Assembly (NCBI GenBank): GCA_027315385.1
Contig: DAHUYD010000003.1
Location: forward strand, 1-47,876
Direction of reading: 5' to 3'
From: Acidobacterium sp.
GTDB taxonomy: Bacteria > Acidobacteriota > Terriglobia > Terriglobales > Acidobacteriaceae
DNA: 47,876 nucleotides
Part shown: piece by piece, positions 34,439 through 40,385 of the stretch
Layout of the letters: every line of letters starts with the position of its first letter
Numbering within the stretch: position 1 is the stretch's first letter
The notes under the pieces: model-generated
Seen by the model: only the letters and a program-made list of their open reading frames with translations
The model's database searches: none
What the model was told of the DNA's origin: nothing
Program-made: the position numbers and the translations under genes

Positions 34439-34444
34439 AGTATA
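34439..34444 (-). promoter_or_regulatory. -10 box (TATACT) of hemL
   Basis: TATACT on the reverse strand, then GAATCC, then ATG, without SD. The IS element begins about 74 bp upstream of this hexamer, so it leaves the core promoter intact. Confidence 0.5.
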
Positions 34445-34509
34445 GGAGGATGCCTCTCACTCACCACGTATCCCCCCGTCCGGCTCGCAGCTTCTCATTT
34501 GTGATCCCT

Positions 34510-34517
34510 GACTCTGC
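34510..34517 (+). repeat. Target-site duplication, left copy (GACTCTGC)
   Basis: GACTCTGC directly precedes the left inverted repeat and is repeated exactly after the right one at 36898-36905. An 8-bp duplication is in the range made by IS1-family transposases. Because C and G flank both ends, the element could be read one base longer with a 6-bp repeat (ACTCTG); the 8-bp reading is preferred. Confidence 0.85.
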
Positions 34518-34538
34518 GGTACTGGTCAACTTTGAAAT
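34518..34538 (+). repeat. Left terminal inverted repeat
   Basis: GGTACTGGTCAACTTTGAAAT; pairs with the right end at 36877-36897, mismatches only at positions 17 and 20. Confidence 0.9.
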
Positions 34539-34583
34539 CCACAGGGCATTGCGAGGCGCGAGCGACTGGCGCACAATGAAGGC

Positions 34584-34781
34584 ATGGATGTAAACACGCT
34601 GGCGTACAAGATCGTGCAGCAGTCAATAGGGGAAACGCCGACTGAGAAGCGCGACAGGAGCAGAGCTAAAGGAGGGGTCGCACGTGCGGAGTCCCTTACT
34701 CCAAAACGCCGGAAAGCTATTGCGAAAAAAGCGGCGAAGGCGCGTTGGGCATCCAAAAATAAAACCCCAGATGAGCCGTAG
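34584..34781 (+). CDS. Small basic passenger protein with ARW tail
   Basis: A 65-residue Lys/Arg-rich protein inside the IS. The second half, AKGGVARAESLTPKRRKAIA followed by KKAAKARWASKN, follows the recurring pattern GGxARAxxLtpexRxxIAkkAAxaRW found in many small bacterial and phage proteins, sometimes labelled histone H1-like. Such a motif could contact nucleic acid, but no function is established. The first half (MDVNTLAYKIVQQSIGETPT) is probably helical. No SD; ACAAT just upstream is a poor -10. It is near the left end and points toward the transposase. Confidence 0.6.
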   Translation: MDVNTLAYKIVQQSIGETPTEKRDRSRAKGGVARAESLTPKRRKAIAKKAAKARWASKNKTPDEP

Positions 34782-34804
34782 CCCATCCGGGGCATTGCGT
34801 TTTT

Positions 34805-34818
34805 AGGGCTTTCGCCCT
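34805..34818 (-). terminator. Hairpin after the 28-codon ORF
   Basis: On the reverse strand AGGGC-GAAA-GCCCT is followed by AAAAACG. The stable GNRA loop and position right at the ORF stop suggest transcript end or stabilisation. No U-run on this strand; read on the plus strand it ends the small-basic-protein transcript, with a T-run on the upstream side only. Confidence 0.35.
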
Positions 34819-34903
34819 ATGGTGGTATGTCAATCGTAATCACGATGTCGCCGACGCGGATCGTGATCAAGATGCCTCTGGTGGTCCGGGTGATCTTGAG
34901 CAT
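34817..34903 (-). CDS. 28-codon ORF resembling the first two strands of CsrA
   Basis: The reverse strand has AGGAGG (34917-34912), 8 nt, ATG at 34903, then MLKITRTTRGILITIRVGDI and VITIDIPP before a TAG. It was not long enough for standard ORF listing but has the best SD in the element. Alternating hydrophobic residues (ILITIRV, IVITIDI) indicate two beta strands. CsrA begins ML[IV]LTRRxGESIxIGDxIxVTV, so MLxIxR...GDIVITI aligns with CsrA strands 1-2, but the RNA-binding C-terminal strand (around R44) is absent. It lies downstream of the DUF5343 gene, with two hairpins between. Confidence 0.5.
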   Translation of the reverse strand: MLKITRTTRGILITIRVGDIVITIDIPP

Positions 34904-34924
34904 CGCCGGTACCTCCTATGAATT

Positions 34925-34972
34925 GACCTGGCTGCTCGTAACAGCCAGGTCTTTTCGTCTCTCGACGAAAAG
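34925..34972. repeat. Two adjacent perfect hairpins between the DUF5343 gene and the 28-codon ORF
   Basis: GACCTGGCTG/CAGCCAGGTC (34925-34934, 34942-34951, 7-nt loop) and CTTTTCGTC/GACGAAAAG (34951-34959, 34964-34972, 4-nt loop) share one base. The second starts 1 bp after the DUF5343 stop codon and looks like a terminator stem; the first lies just before the SD of the 28-codon ORF. Together they could attenuate or process the downstream message. Confidence 0.6.
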
Positions 34973-34973
34973 C

Positions 34974-35699
34974 TCATTCAGAATCTTTCTCTTCCCGGTC
35001 TGCCTCTTCGGGCGGATTCTCCTGCTCGTATTCCTCCATCTTCTCTAGCATCCCCATTACGAATTTGCGATCACTCGCGGTCATGCTGAAGAGGTCGGTG
35101 TCGGTGCTGAGGAACATCCGCGCGCCGCCGGACAGAATAATCTCGCGGCGTGACCCCTGGATCGGAGCACCGCTCGCGGGCAAAGCCGCGCCCAGCTGCG
35201 CCTTTACCTTGTTGCCTGAGCCATTTGAGACGCGCTTGCGGCGCGATCCTGCCAAGCTACCTTTCTTTGTGAGCAGGGGCGAGAGCGGGATGCCGCCGTA
35301 CTTCGCCGCCTGGAGGAAGAAACTGGCCGCCTTCCGGTGAGTCTCCCCTTCTTGGCCGAACTTCCGCATCTCCGCGTCAAAACTGCCGGGTGTGGCCTTC
35401 GTCAGGTCAAGGGACATCAGCGCGGGATAGGCGCTCCTCAGTACGGCTGCAAACTCCGTCGTCCGATGCTGCGCGTCCGCGTGCGCCACCTTTTTCAGCG
35501 CGTCGGTAGGTGCGCCGGACTCCGTAATGAGACGCAGGAACTTTAATGCGCCAATGAGCTGGCTGCGCATCCCCCCTGAATAGCTGGGCCACATCGTCGT
35601 GTCGATCTGATCCGGCAGGAACGAACGAAATGAATCGAGCACCGTGAGGAATGTGCGGAAGGGAACGTATGCAGGTGTTTGTGTTTTCGGCTCCGGCAT
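34974..35699 (-). CDS. DUF5343-family passenger protein
   Basis: A 241-residue cytoplasmic protein. Residues ~10-135 match the layout of DUF5343: Y-x-PFRTFLTVLDSF, QIDTTMWPSYSGGMRSQLIG, ALKFLRLITESGAPTDALKK, FAAVLRSAYPALMSLDL, and a closing RKAASFFLQAAKYGGIPLS helix. The winged-helix-like arrangement in this family has no assigned function. The rest is a basic linker (GSRRKRVSNGSGNKVKAQ) and an acidic end (EEYEQENPPEEADREEKDSE). GGAGG lies 5 nt before the ATG; TATTTT upstream is a possible -10. Opposite to the transposase. The name rests on recalled family layout. Confidence 0.65.
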   Translation of the reverse strand: MPEPKTQTPAYVPFRTFLTVLDSFRSFLPDQIDTTMWPSYSGGMRSQLIGALKFLRLITESGAPTDALKKVAHADAQHRTTEFAAVLRSAYPALMSLDLTKATPGSFDAEMRKFGQEGETHRKAASFFLQAAKYGGIPLSPLLTKKGSLAGSRRKRVSNGSGNKVKAQLGAALPASGAPIQGSRREIILSGGARMFLSTDTDLFSMTASDRKFVMGMLEKMEEYEQENPPEEADREEKDSE

Positions 35700-35826
35700 C
35701 TCTGCCTCCAGTCACGTCTAAAATAGCATGGATTCACGGCAAAAGAAGGTGCAAAAGGTTTGCCCCATTCAGACTTTTTTTTGAGCCTTTACCGATTCAG
35801 AGTACGGTGTCCGGCAGGAGGAAGCC

Positions 35827-36021
35827 ATGCTGGTCGGACAGACTGTGTATGTTCGAGTCAATGGAGGGCATCTCACTCAATGCCAAGTTATTGATTTGCA
35901 TGACTATATTGTGGTTGTATCGGGAGACCAAGAGCTGTCTTTGGCGAAAGAGCAGGGGCGGGAGCCGCTAGGTATAGGGTTCCGTATCTCCGAAGTGTTC
36001 ACATCTAAAGATGCAAATTGA
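35827..36021 (+). CDS. 64-residue passenger protein, unknown
   Basis: A small protein upstream of the transposase: MLVGQTVYVRVNGGHLTQCQ, then VIDLHDYIVVVSGDQELSLA and a KEQGREPLGIGFRISEVF end. The alternating pattern suggests a small beta barrel, with GREPLGIGF as a motif seen in some uncharacterised small proteins. The SD AGGAGG ends 5 nt before ATG. It is 39 bp before the transposase, whose promoter lies in that gap, so the two may be separately transcribed. No function known. Confidence 0.6.
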   Translation: MLVGQTVYVRVNGGHLTQCQVIDLHDYIVVVSGDQELSLAKEQGREPLGIGFRISEVFTSKDAN

Positions 36022-36024
36022 CAC

Positions 36025-36053
36025 TTGACATTCAGGCGAAATGCAAGCATTAT
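36025..36053 (+). promoter_or_regulatory. Transposase promoter
   Basis: A perfect TTGACA (36025-36030), 17-bp spacer and CATTAT (36048-36053). The ATG follows after 7 nt and no SD exists, so the transposase mRNA is predicted to be leaderless. Confidence 0.6.
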
Positions 36054-36060
36054 GTAAAGT

Positions 36061-36882
36061 ATGAATCGCCTGAGTACAGCCGAAAGAGTACGAATCGTCG
36101 CAGCTTTGGTCGAGGGTATGGGCATCAACGCTGTGTGCCGCATGACCGGCACCTCCAAGCCCACAGTGCTGCGGCTGCTCTCGGAACTCGGACAGGCTTG
36201 CTTCTCCTACCACGACGCGAACGTGCGGCACCTGCATTGCAAGCGCGTGCAGTGCGACGAAATGTGGTCCTTCGTGGGCGCGAAGATGAAGAATGTCAGC
36301 GAAGAGAAAGTCGCGCAGGGATGGGGAGATACGTGGACGTGGACAGCGCTGGACGCGGATTCCAAGCTGATGGTTAGCTACCTGGTCGGGCAGCGTGGAC
36401 CCGCCTGGGCGAAGGCTTTCATGGAGGATGTGGCATCGCGCATCGACTCTCGTATTCAGATCACGACTGACGGGCTCCGCGCCTACGCGGAAGCAGTCGA
36501 AGGCGTCTTCGGTATGGATGTCGATTACGCGATGCTGATAAAGCTGTACGGCAATGATTCCTTCGATACTAAGTACAGCCCCGGCGAGTGCATTGGAACG
36601 CGCACGGCGGTTCTACAGGGTAAGCCTGATCCGAGGCACATCAGCACTTCATTCGTGGAGCGCCAGAATCTCACAATGCGGATGTCGATCCGCCGTCTCA
36701 CCCGTCTTACGAACGGCCACAGCAAAAAGCTGGCGAACCATGAGGCGGCAATCGCGCTCCACTACATGCATTACAACTTTTGCCGGATTCACTCTACGAT
36801 CCGCGTCACTCCGGCAATGGAAGCCGGAATCTCGGATCATGTCTGGTCACTCAATGAACTGGTCGGGCTTCTGGAAAATTGA
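36061..36882 (+). CDS. IS1-family transposase (single ORF)
   Basis: A 273-residue DDE transposase. The N-terminal helix-turn-helix is NAVCRMTGTSKPTVLRLLSE (23-42). Catalytic residues inferred: Asp66 in VQCDEMWSFVG, Asp137 in ITTDGLRAY and Glu200 in SFVERQNLTMR. The C-terminal text HYNFCRIHSTIRVTPAMEAG (in part 237-256) and VWSLNELV are strongly conserved in IS1-type proteins lacking the insA/insB frameshift. The frame is intact, with the stop codon only 15 bp before the outer end and inside the right inverted repeat region, so the element could still be active. Confidence 0.9.
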   Translation: MNRLSTAERVRIVAALVEGMGINAVCRMTGTSKPTVLRLLSELGQACFSYHDANVRHLHCKRVQCDEMWSFVGAKMKNVSEEKVAQGWGDTWTWTALDADSKLMVSYLVGQRGPAWAKAFMEDVASRIDSRIQITTDGLRAYAEAVEGVFGMDVDYAMLIKLYGNDSFDTKYSPGECIGTRTAVLQGKPDPRHISTSFVERQNLTMRMSIRRLTRLTNGHSKKLANHEAAIALHYMHYNFCRIHSTIRVTPAMEAGISDHVWSLNELVGLLEN

Positions 36883-36897
36883 AAGTTGACCAGTACC
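36877..36897 (-). repeat. Right terminal inverted repeat
   Basis: Reverse-complement partner of 34518-34538; contains the last codons of the transposase. Confidence 0.9.
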
Positions 36898-36905
36898 GAC
36901 TCTGC
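36898..36905 (+). repeat. Target-site duplication, right copy (GACTCTGC)
   Basis: Identical to 34510-34517. Removing the element and one copy rebuilds a continuous hemL-galU intergenic sequence. Confidence 0.85.
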
Positions 36906-36950
36906 TGCCCGCGTGACATCCCCGCCGCTCATCGGCGATACTGAATCTCC

Positions 36951-37106
36951 GTGACTGCTCTCTGCTTCGGGCTCCGGCCGCGCCCCTCTCCGCTGTCTCG
37001 CCAACGCGCGGAAATCAGACCGCATCTTACTCCAGTCCTCTGGTTCCGTTGTCCGATTTCATCCCCGACTTTCAACCTTCAGGAAGGAACCCACGCCCGC
37101 CCATGA
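36951..37106 (+). CDS. Possible 51-codon leader ORF overlapping galU start
   Basis: A GTG at 36951 opens a frame ending in a TGA that overlaps the galU ATG as ATGA (37103-37106). GATACT (36937-36942) ends 8 nt before the GTG, the same spacing as other leaderless candidates. The peptide (MTALCFGLRPRPSPLSRQRA and onward) has no known match. It could couple translation to galU, whose own SD (AGGAAGGA, 37081-37088) is 14 nt away, or be chance. Confidence 0.25.
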   Translation: MTALCFGLRPRPSPLSRQRAEIRPHLTPVLWFRCPISSPTFNLQEGTHARP

Positions 37107-37981
37107 CCAGCACCAAAGTGCGCAAGGCCATCTTCCCCGCTGCCGGTTTCGGCACCCGCTTTTTGCCCGCCACCAAATCCATTCCCAAGGAAATGCTGGC
37201 GCTGGTCGACAAGCCCATCATCCAGTACGGGGTTGAAGAGGCGCTCGCCGCCGGCTGCGACCAGATCGTCATCGTCACCGGACGCGGCAAATCCGCCATC
37301 GAGGATTACTTCGACATCAGTTACGAACTCGAATGCACCCTCGAGAAACGCGGTAAGCTCGACCTTCTCGCGGTCAGCCGCCAGGTTTCCCAGATGGTCC
37401 GCCTCTCCTACGTCCGCCAGAAGGAAGCTCTCGGCCTCGGCCATGCAGTCCTCATGGCACGCGACCTCGTCGGCGATGAGCCTTTCGCCGTCATCCTCCC
37501 CGACGACGTCATCGACGCACCCACTCCCTGCCTCAGGCAGATGGTCGACGCCTTCGACCAGACCCATTCATCCATCCTCGCCACCCAGATCATTGAAGGC
37601 CCCGCCATCTCCTCCTACGGCGTGCTCGACGGCAAAGCCGATCCCTCCAATCCCCGCCTCTTCAATGTCAGCGATCTGGTGGAGAAGCCCCAGCCCGGCG
37701 ATGCGCCCTCCAATCACGCCATCATCGGCCGTTACATCCTCACGCCGGCTATCTTCGACGTGCTCGAACGCACCCCGCTCGGCGCCGGCGGCGAACTCCA
37801 GCTCACCGACGGCATCCGCGGCCTGCTCGCCACTGAAAAAGTCTGCGGCTTCAGCTTCGAGGGCACCCGCTACGACGCCGGCGATAAACTCGGCATGCTC
37901 AAAGCTACTGTCGATTTCGCCCTGAAGCGCGACGACCTCGGACCCCAGCTCCGCGCGTATCTCAAGTCCCTCAAGCTCTGA
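37103..37981 (+). CDS. galU: UTP-glucose-1-phosphate uridylyltransferase
   Basis: A 292-residue GalU that makes UDP-glucose for cell-surface polysaccharides. The start at 37103 (MTSTKVRKAIFPAAGFGTRF) matches family N-termini; a TTG at 37049 would add 18 residues. Motifs: FPAAGFGTRFLPATKSIPKEML with the nucleotide-binding G-x-G-T-R and Lys, VDKPIIQYGVEEALAAG, EALGLGHAVLMARDLVGDEPFAVILPDDVID (in pieces), and SSYGVLDGKAD. GGELQLTDGI and FEGTRYDAGDKLGML near the C-terminus complete the set. It follows the IS element by about 200 bp on the same strand, and ends 236 bp before pncA (opposite strand). Confidence 0.97.
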   Translation: MTSTKVRKAIFPAAGFGTRFLPATKSIPKEMLALVDKPIIQYGVEEALAAGCDQIVIVTGRGKSAIEDYFDISYELECTLEKRGKLDLLAVSRQVSQMVRLSYVRQKEALGLGHAVLMARDLVGDEPFAVILPDDVIDAPTPCLRQMVDAFDQTHSSILATQIIEGPAISSYGVLDGKADPSNPRLFNVSDLVEKPQPGDAPSNHAIIGRYILTPAIFDVLERTPLGAGGELQLTDGIRGLLATEKVCGFSFEGTRYDAGDKLGMLKATVDFALKRDDLGPQLRAYLKSLKL

Positions 37982-38070
37982 TTCGTGGCCTCGGCCTGGA
38001 GCCAATTTTTCTCAGTTCGAGGAGCGAGGAGCGACGAATATCGGGAATCTTCGAGCGACGAAGAAATGGG

Positions 38071-38179
38071 GAAAATCGGCCCCAGCCCTTCGGGTTGCGG
38101 CGCAAACCGGTCCATACTTCGTTGTCATCCTCGACGATGGACCCAGCCTTCGGATTCCGCCTCGTCTGGACCGATTTTC
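38071..38179. repeat. Nested inverted repeats downstream of galU
   Basis: In the 236-bp gap between convergent galU and pncA, GAAAATCGG (38071-38079) is the exact complement of CCGATTTTC (38171-38179), and within it GGTCCAT (38109-38115) pairs with ATGGACC (38137-38143). Upstream, 38019-38062 repeats GAGGAGCGA/GAGCGACGAA words. CCAGCCCTTCGGG and CCCAGCCTTCGG occur near each arm. The layout resembles a REP/BIME-type unit. Confidence 0.5.
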
Positions 38180-38217
38180 GTCCGCAACGCTGCCCACGCG
38201 AAAGTTAATACCAGGCT

Positions 38218-38817
38218 CTAAGACCCGGCCACGTCGTCCGCCCTCGCCAAACGCGCTCCCAGCCCGATCAGTTCGTCCAGGCACTCCCGCGCCTCGGCCG
38301 CGTTCAGCGCCGCCATTGCATCCTCAACCAGCGTCACTCGGCAGCCCAGCCGCACCAGGTGTCTCGCCGCGCGCATGACGCAGAGCTCCGTCACCACGCC
38401 GTACAGCACAACATCCGGCCGCCCCAGCTGCTCCACCAGCGGCGCGGCGTTCGGATTCGTAAACACATCCAGCTCCTGCTTCTCCAGAACCACCTGCTGC
38501 CAGGCGCTCAGATCCGCCGGAATCTCCACGCGGCGATTAGGCAATACCAGCTGGCGCGGCAGACTCGTCTCCGGAATTTTCAGCTGCCCCCCCGTGCCCG
38601 CCACGCAATGCGGCGGCCATTGCTCGAACTCCGGATCGTCCTCCCGGTGCGCGTCCGCCGATGCCACCACCAGCACACGGTGCTCCCCGGCCCACTGCGT
38701 CAGCCTTCGCAGTGTCGGCACAATCGCCTCCGCCCCGGGAACGCGCAGCTTTCCCCACGGGCTCAGAAAGTCCACCTGGGTATCCACGTCCCAGAAGATC
38801 TGCGATCGATGCTCCAT
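38218..38817 (-). CDS. pncA: Nicotinamidase / isochorismatase-family hydrolase
   Basis: A 199-residue protein from the ATG at 38817 (an in-frame GTG at 38835 gives 205). It hydrolyses nicotinamide to nicotinate if a true PncA. With the 205-residue numbering, the catalytic triad is Asp16 (FWDVDTQVDF), Lys119 (VLEKQELD) and Cys152 (VTELCVMRAARHL). Metal ligands Asp61 and His63 (SADAHRED) and His76 (WPPHCVAGTGG) are present; the second His of the usual DxHxxxH is replaced. PHCVxGTxG is the nicotinamidase signature. The head-to-head nicotinate phosphoribosyltransferase gene 57 bp away strongly supports the NAD-salvage role. Confidence 0.85.
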   Translation of the reverse strand: MEHRSQIFWDVDTQVDFLSPWGKLRVPGAEAIVPTLRRLTQWAGEHRVLVVASADAHREDDPEFEQWPPHCVAGTGGQLKIPETSLPRQLVLPNRRVEIPADLSAWQQVVLEKQELDVFTNPNAAPLVEQLGRPDVVLYGVVTELCVMRAARHLVRLGCRVTLVEDAMAALNAAEARECLDELIGLGARLARADDVAGS

Positions 38818-38859
38818 GCTCCCCTGGCCCGGCACCCGTAGCCGGAAACGCGCTTACGG

Positions 38860-38865
38860 TAAAGT
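38860..38865 (+). promoter_or_regulatory. -10 box (TAAAGT) of pncB
   Basis: TAAAGT ends 9 nt before the pncB GTG, no SD between. The 57-bp divergent region with pncA must hold both promoters. Confidence 0.4.
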
Positions 38866-38874
38866 ATTGCTACC

Positions 38875-40260
38875 GTGATTATTAACCTCGCGCGTCGGGC
38901 GCACAATCACAACTGGGAGCTTGACCCGATTGTCCGCTCCCTCCTGGACACGGACTTCTACAAGCTCCTGATGCTCCAGTTCATCTGGAAGCATTTCTCC
39001 TCGGTCCCCGCCTCCTTTTCCCTCCTGAATCGCGATCCCGGCCTCCGCCTCGCCGATGCCATCGGCGTCGGCGAACTGCACGCGCAGCTCGAACACGTCA
39101 AAGGCCTCCGGTTCCATAAGTCCGAACTCATCTGGCTGGCCGGCAACACCTTCTACGGCCGCCGCGGCATCTTCGAGCCTGCCTTCCTCGACTGGCTCGA
39201 GCATGGCTTTCATCTCTCCGATTACGACCTCTCCGTCCACGACGGCCAGTTCTCCCTTTCCTTTCACGGCCCCTGGCCCGCAACCACTCTGTGGGAGATC
39301 TACTCCCTTTCGATCCTCAGCGAGCTGAAAACTCGCCTCGCTCTCAAGCGCCTCACCGAACTCGAGCTGGACATCCTCTACGCCCGCGCCAAAGCCAAAC
39401 TCTGGCAAAAAATGGACCGCCTCCGCGGTGTTCCCGGCCTCCGCATCAGCGACTTCGGCACACGCCGGCGCCACAGCTTCCTCTGGCAGGAGTATGTGGT
39501 CCTCGCCATGAGCGACGTCCTCGATTCCAGCTTCATCGGAACGTCGAACACTTACCTCGCCTATAAGCACGACCTCGAAGCCATCGGCACCAACGCCCAC
39601 GAGCTGCCCATGGCGCTGGCCGCTATGGCCCCCACCGGCGAGGACAGGAAGGCATCTCAGTACCGGCTGCTCGAGCTCTGGCAGAAGACCTACCAGGGCG
39701 AACTGCTCATCCTTCTCCCCGACACCTTCGGAACCACGCAGTTTCTCCGGGATGCTCCCGACTGGGTGGCGGACTGGACTGGCCAGCGCGCCGACAGCAA
39801 AGCACCCGAGCTGGCCGGCGAGGAATACATCGCGTGGCTCCAGTCACGCGGCCGCGATCCGCGGAACAAGCTCTTCATCGCCTCCGACTCGCTCGATGCT
39901 GACGAGATCCTTCGCCTCCACGCCATCTTTTCCGGAAAAATCCAGCCAGGTTCTTCCCCCCTCGACTTCCGCCACGCCGCCGATTTCTCCGACACCCGCC
40001 GCTGGCTCCCCGACCGGCGCATCCGCTTCTCTGCCGGCTGGGGAACGCTGCTCACCAACGATTTCCGCGACTGCAACCCCCAGGGCAATGTCAGCTTCGA
40101 CCCGCCTCACCTTGTCTGCAAACTGCAGGACGCGGCAGGCCGGCCTGCGGTCAAACTGTCTGACAATCCGCGGAAGGCGCTGGGCGATCCCGCCGAGGTC
40201 GAGCGCTACAAGCGCATCTTCGGCGCCGAAGGCTTCGAACCGCGTCCCCTTCCAACCTGA
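38875..40260 (+). CDS. pncB: Nicotinate phosphoribosyltransferase
   Basis: A 461-residue enzyme that joins nicotinate and PRPP (ATP-driven) to nicotinate mononucleotide in NAD salvage. Markers: LLDTDFYKLLMLQFIWKHF (23-41), LIWLAGNTFYG, ISDFGTRRRHSFLWQ (near 196-210), SFIGTSNTYLAYKHDLEAIGTNAHELPMAL (in pieces; includes the autophosphorylated-His region), and PDTFGTTQFLRDAPDW around 280. The frame starts at GTG, after TAAAGT. It is divergent from the nicotinamidase gene. The C-terminus is near normal for the PncB group. Confidence 0.93.
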   Translation: MIINLARRAHNHNWELDPIVRSLLDTDFYKLLMLQFIWKHFSSVPASFSLLNRDPGLRLADAIGVGELHAQLEHVKGLRFHKSELIWLAGNTFYGRRGIFEPAFLDWLEHGFHLSDYDLSVHDGQFSLSFHGPWPATTLWEIYSLSILSELKTRLALKRLTELELDILYARAKAKLWQKMDRLRGVPGLRISDFGTRRRHSFLWQEYVVLAMSDVLDSSFIGTSNTYLAYKHDLEAIGTNAHELPMALAAMAPTGEDRKASQYRLLELWQKTYQGELLILLPDTFGTTQFLRDAPDWVADWTGQRADSKAPELAGEEYIAWLQSRGRDPRNKLFIASDSLDADEILRLHAIFSGKIQPGSSPLDFRHAADFSDTRRWLPDRRIRFSAGWGTLLTNDFRDCNPQGNVSFDPPHLVCKLQDAAGRPAVKLSDNPRKALGDPAEVERYKRIFGAEGFEPRPLPT

Positions 40261-40344
40261 AGAAGTTACTGCGGTTCACGGGGCCGCCCCGCCCGCTCTG
40301 GACGTCCTCGCCTCCCCCGGCGTAAGGTCGAAACAGGTTCGGGT

Positions 40345-40370
40345 GGCATCCTCGGGTTCCATGAGGAGCC
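40345..40370 (+). promoter_or_regulatory. Leader hairpin with a bulged A before panB
   Basis: GGC-A-TCCTC (40345-40353), loop GGGTTCCAT, GAGGA-GCC (40363-40370): eight pairs with one bulged A, ending 15 nt before the panB ATG. Conserved hairpins with bulged adenosines (the pan motif) precede panB genes in other phyla; the resemblance is only general. Confidence 0.3.
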
Positions 40371-40385
40371 GCACTGGAGACGATC

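Larger units (their letters stand above)
34518..36897 (+). mobile_element. IS1-family insertion sequence with passenger genes (2,380 bp)
   Basis: The ends are inverted repeats: GGTACTGGTCAACTTT at the left (34518-34533) matches the reverse complement of the right end (36882-36897) over 16 of 16 bases, and 19 of 21 when extended. Identical 8-bp GACTCTGC copies flank it, so the whole unit moved as one. It holds the IS1-type transposase at the right end plus four passengers: a basic KARW-tail protein (34584), a 28-codon ORF (34817), a DUF5343-type protein (34974) and a 64-residue protein (35827). Ordinary IS1 elements are near 0.8 kb, so this is about three times larger. Base composition is visibly more AT-rich than the flanks. 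It sits in the hemL-galU intergenic space and disrupts no gene. Confidence 0.9.

Noticed and set aside
34827..35048. 73-codon hydrophobic plus-strand frame in the IS
   Set aside because: It overlaps two opposite-strand ORFs with good SD sites and the hairpin pair, and has no SD; probably a shadow.
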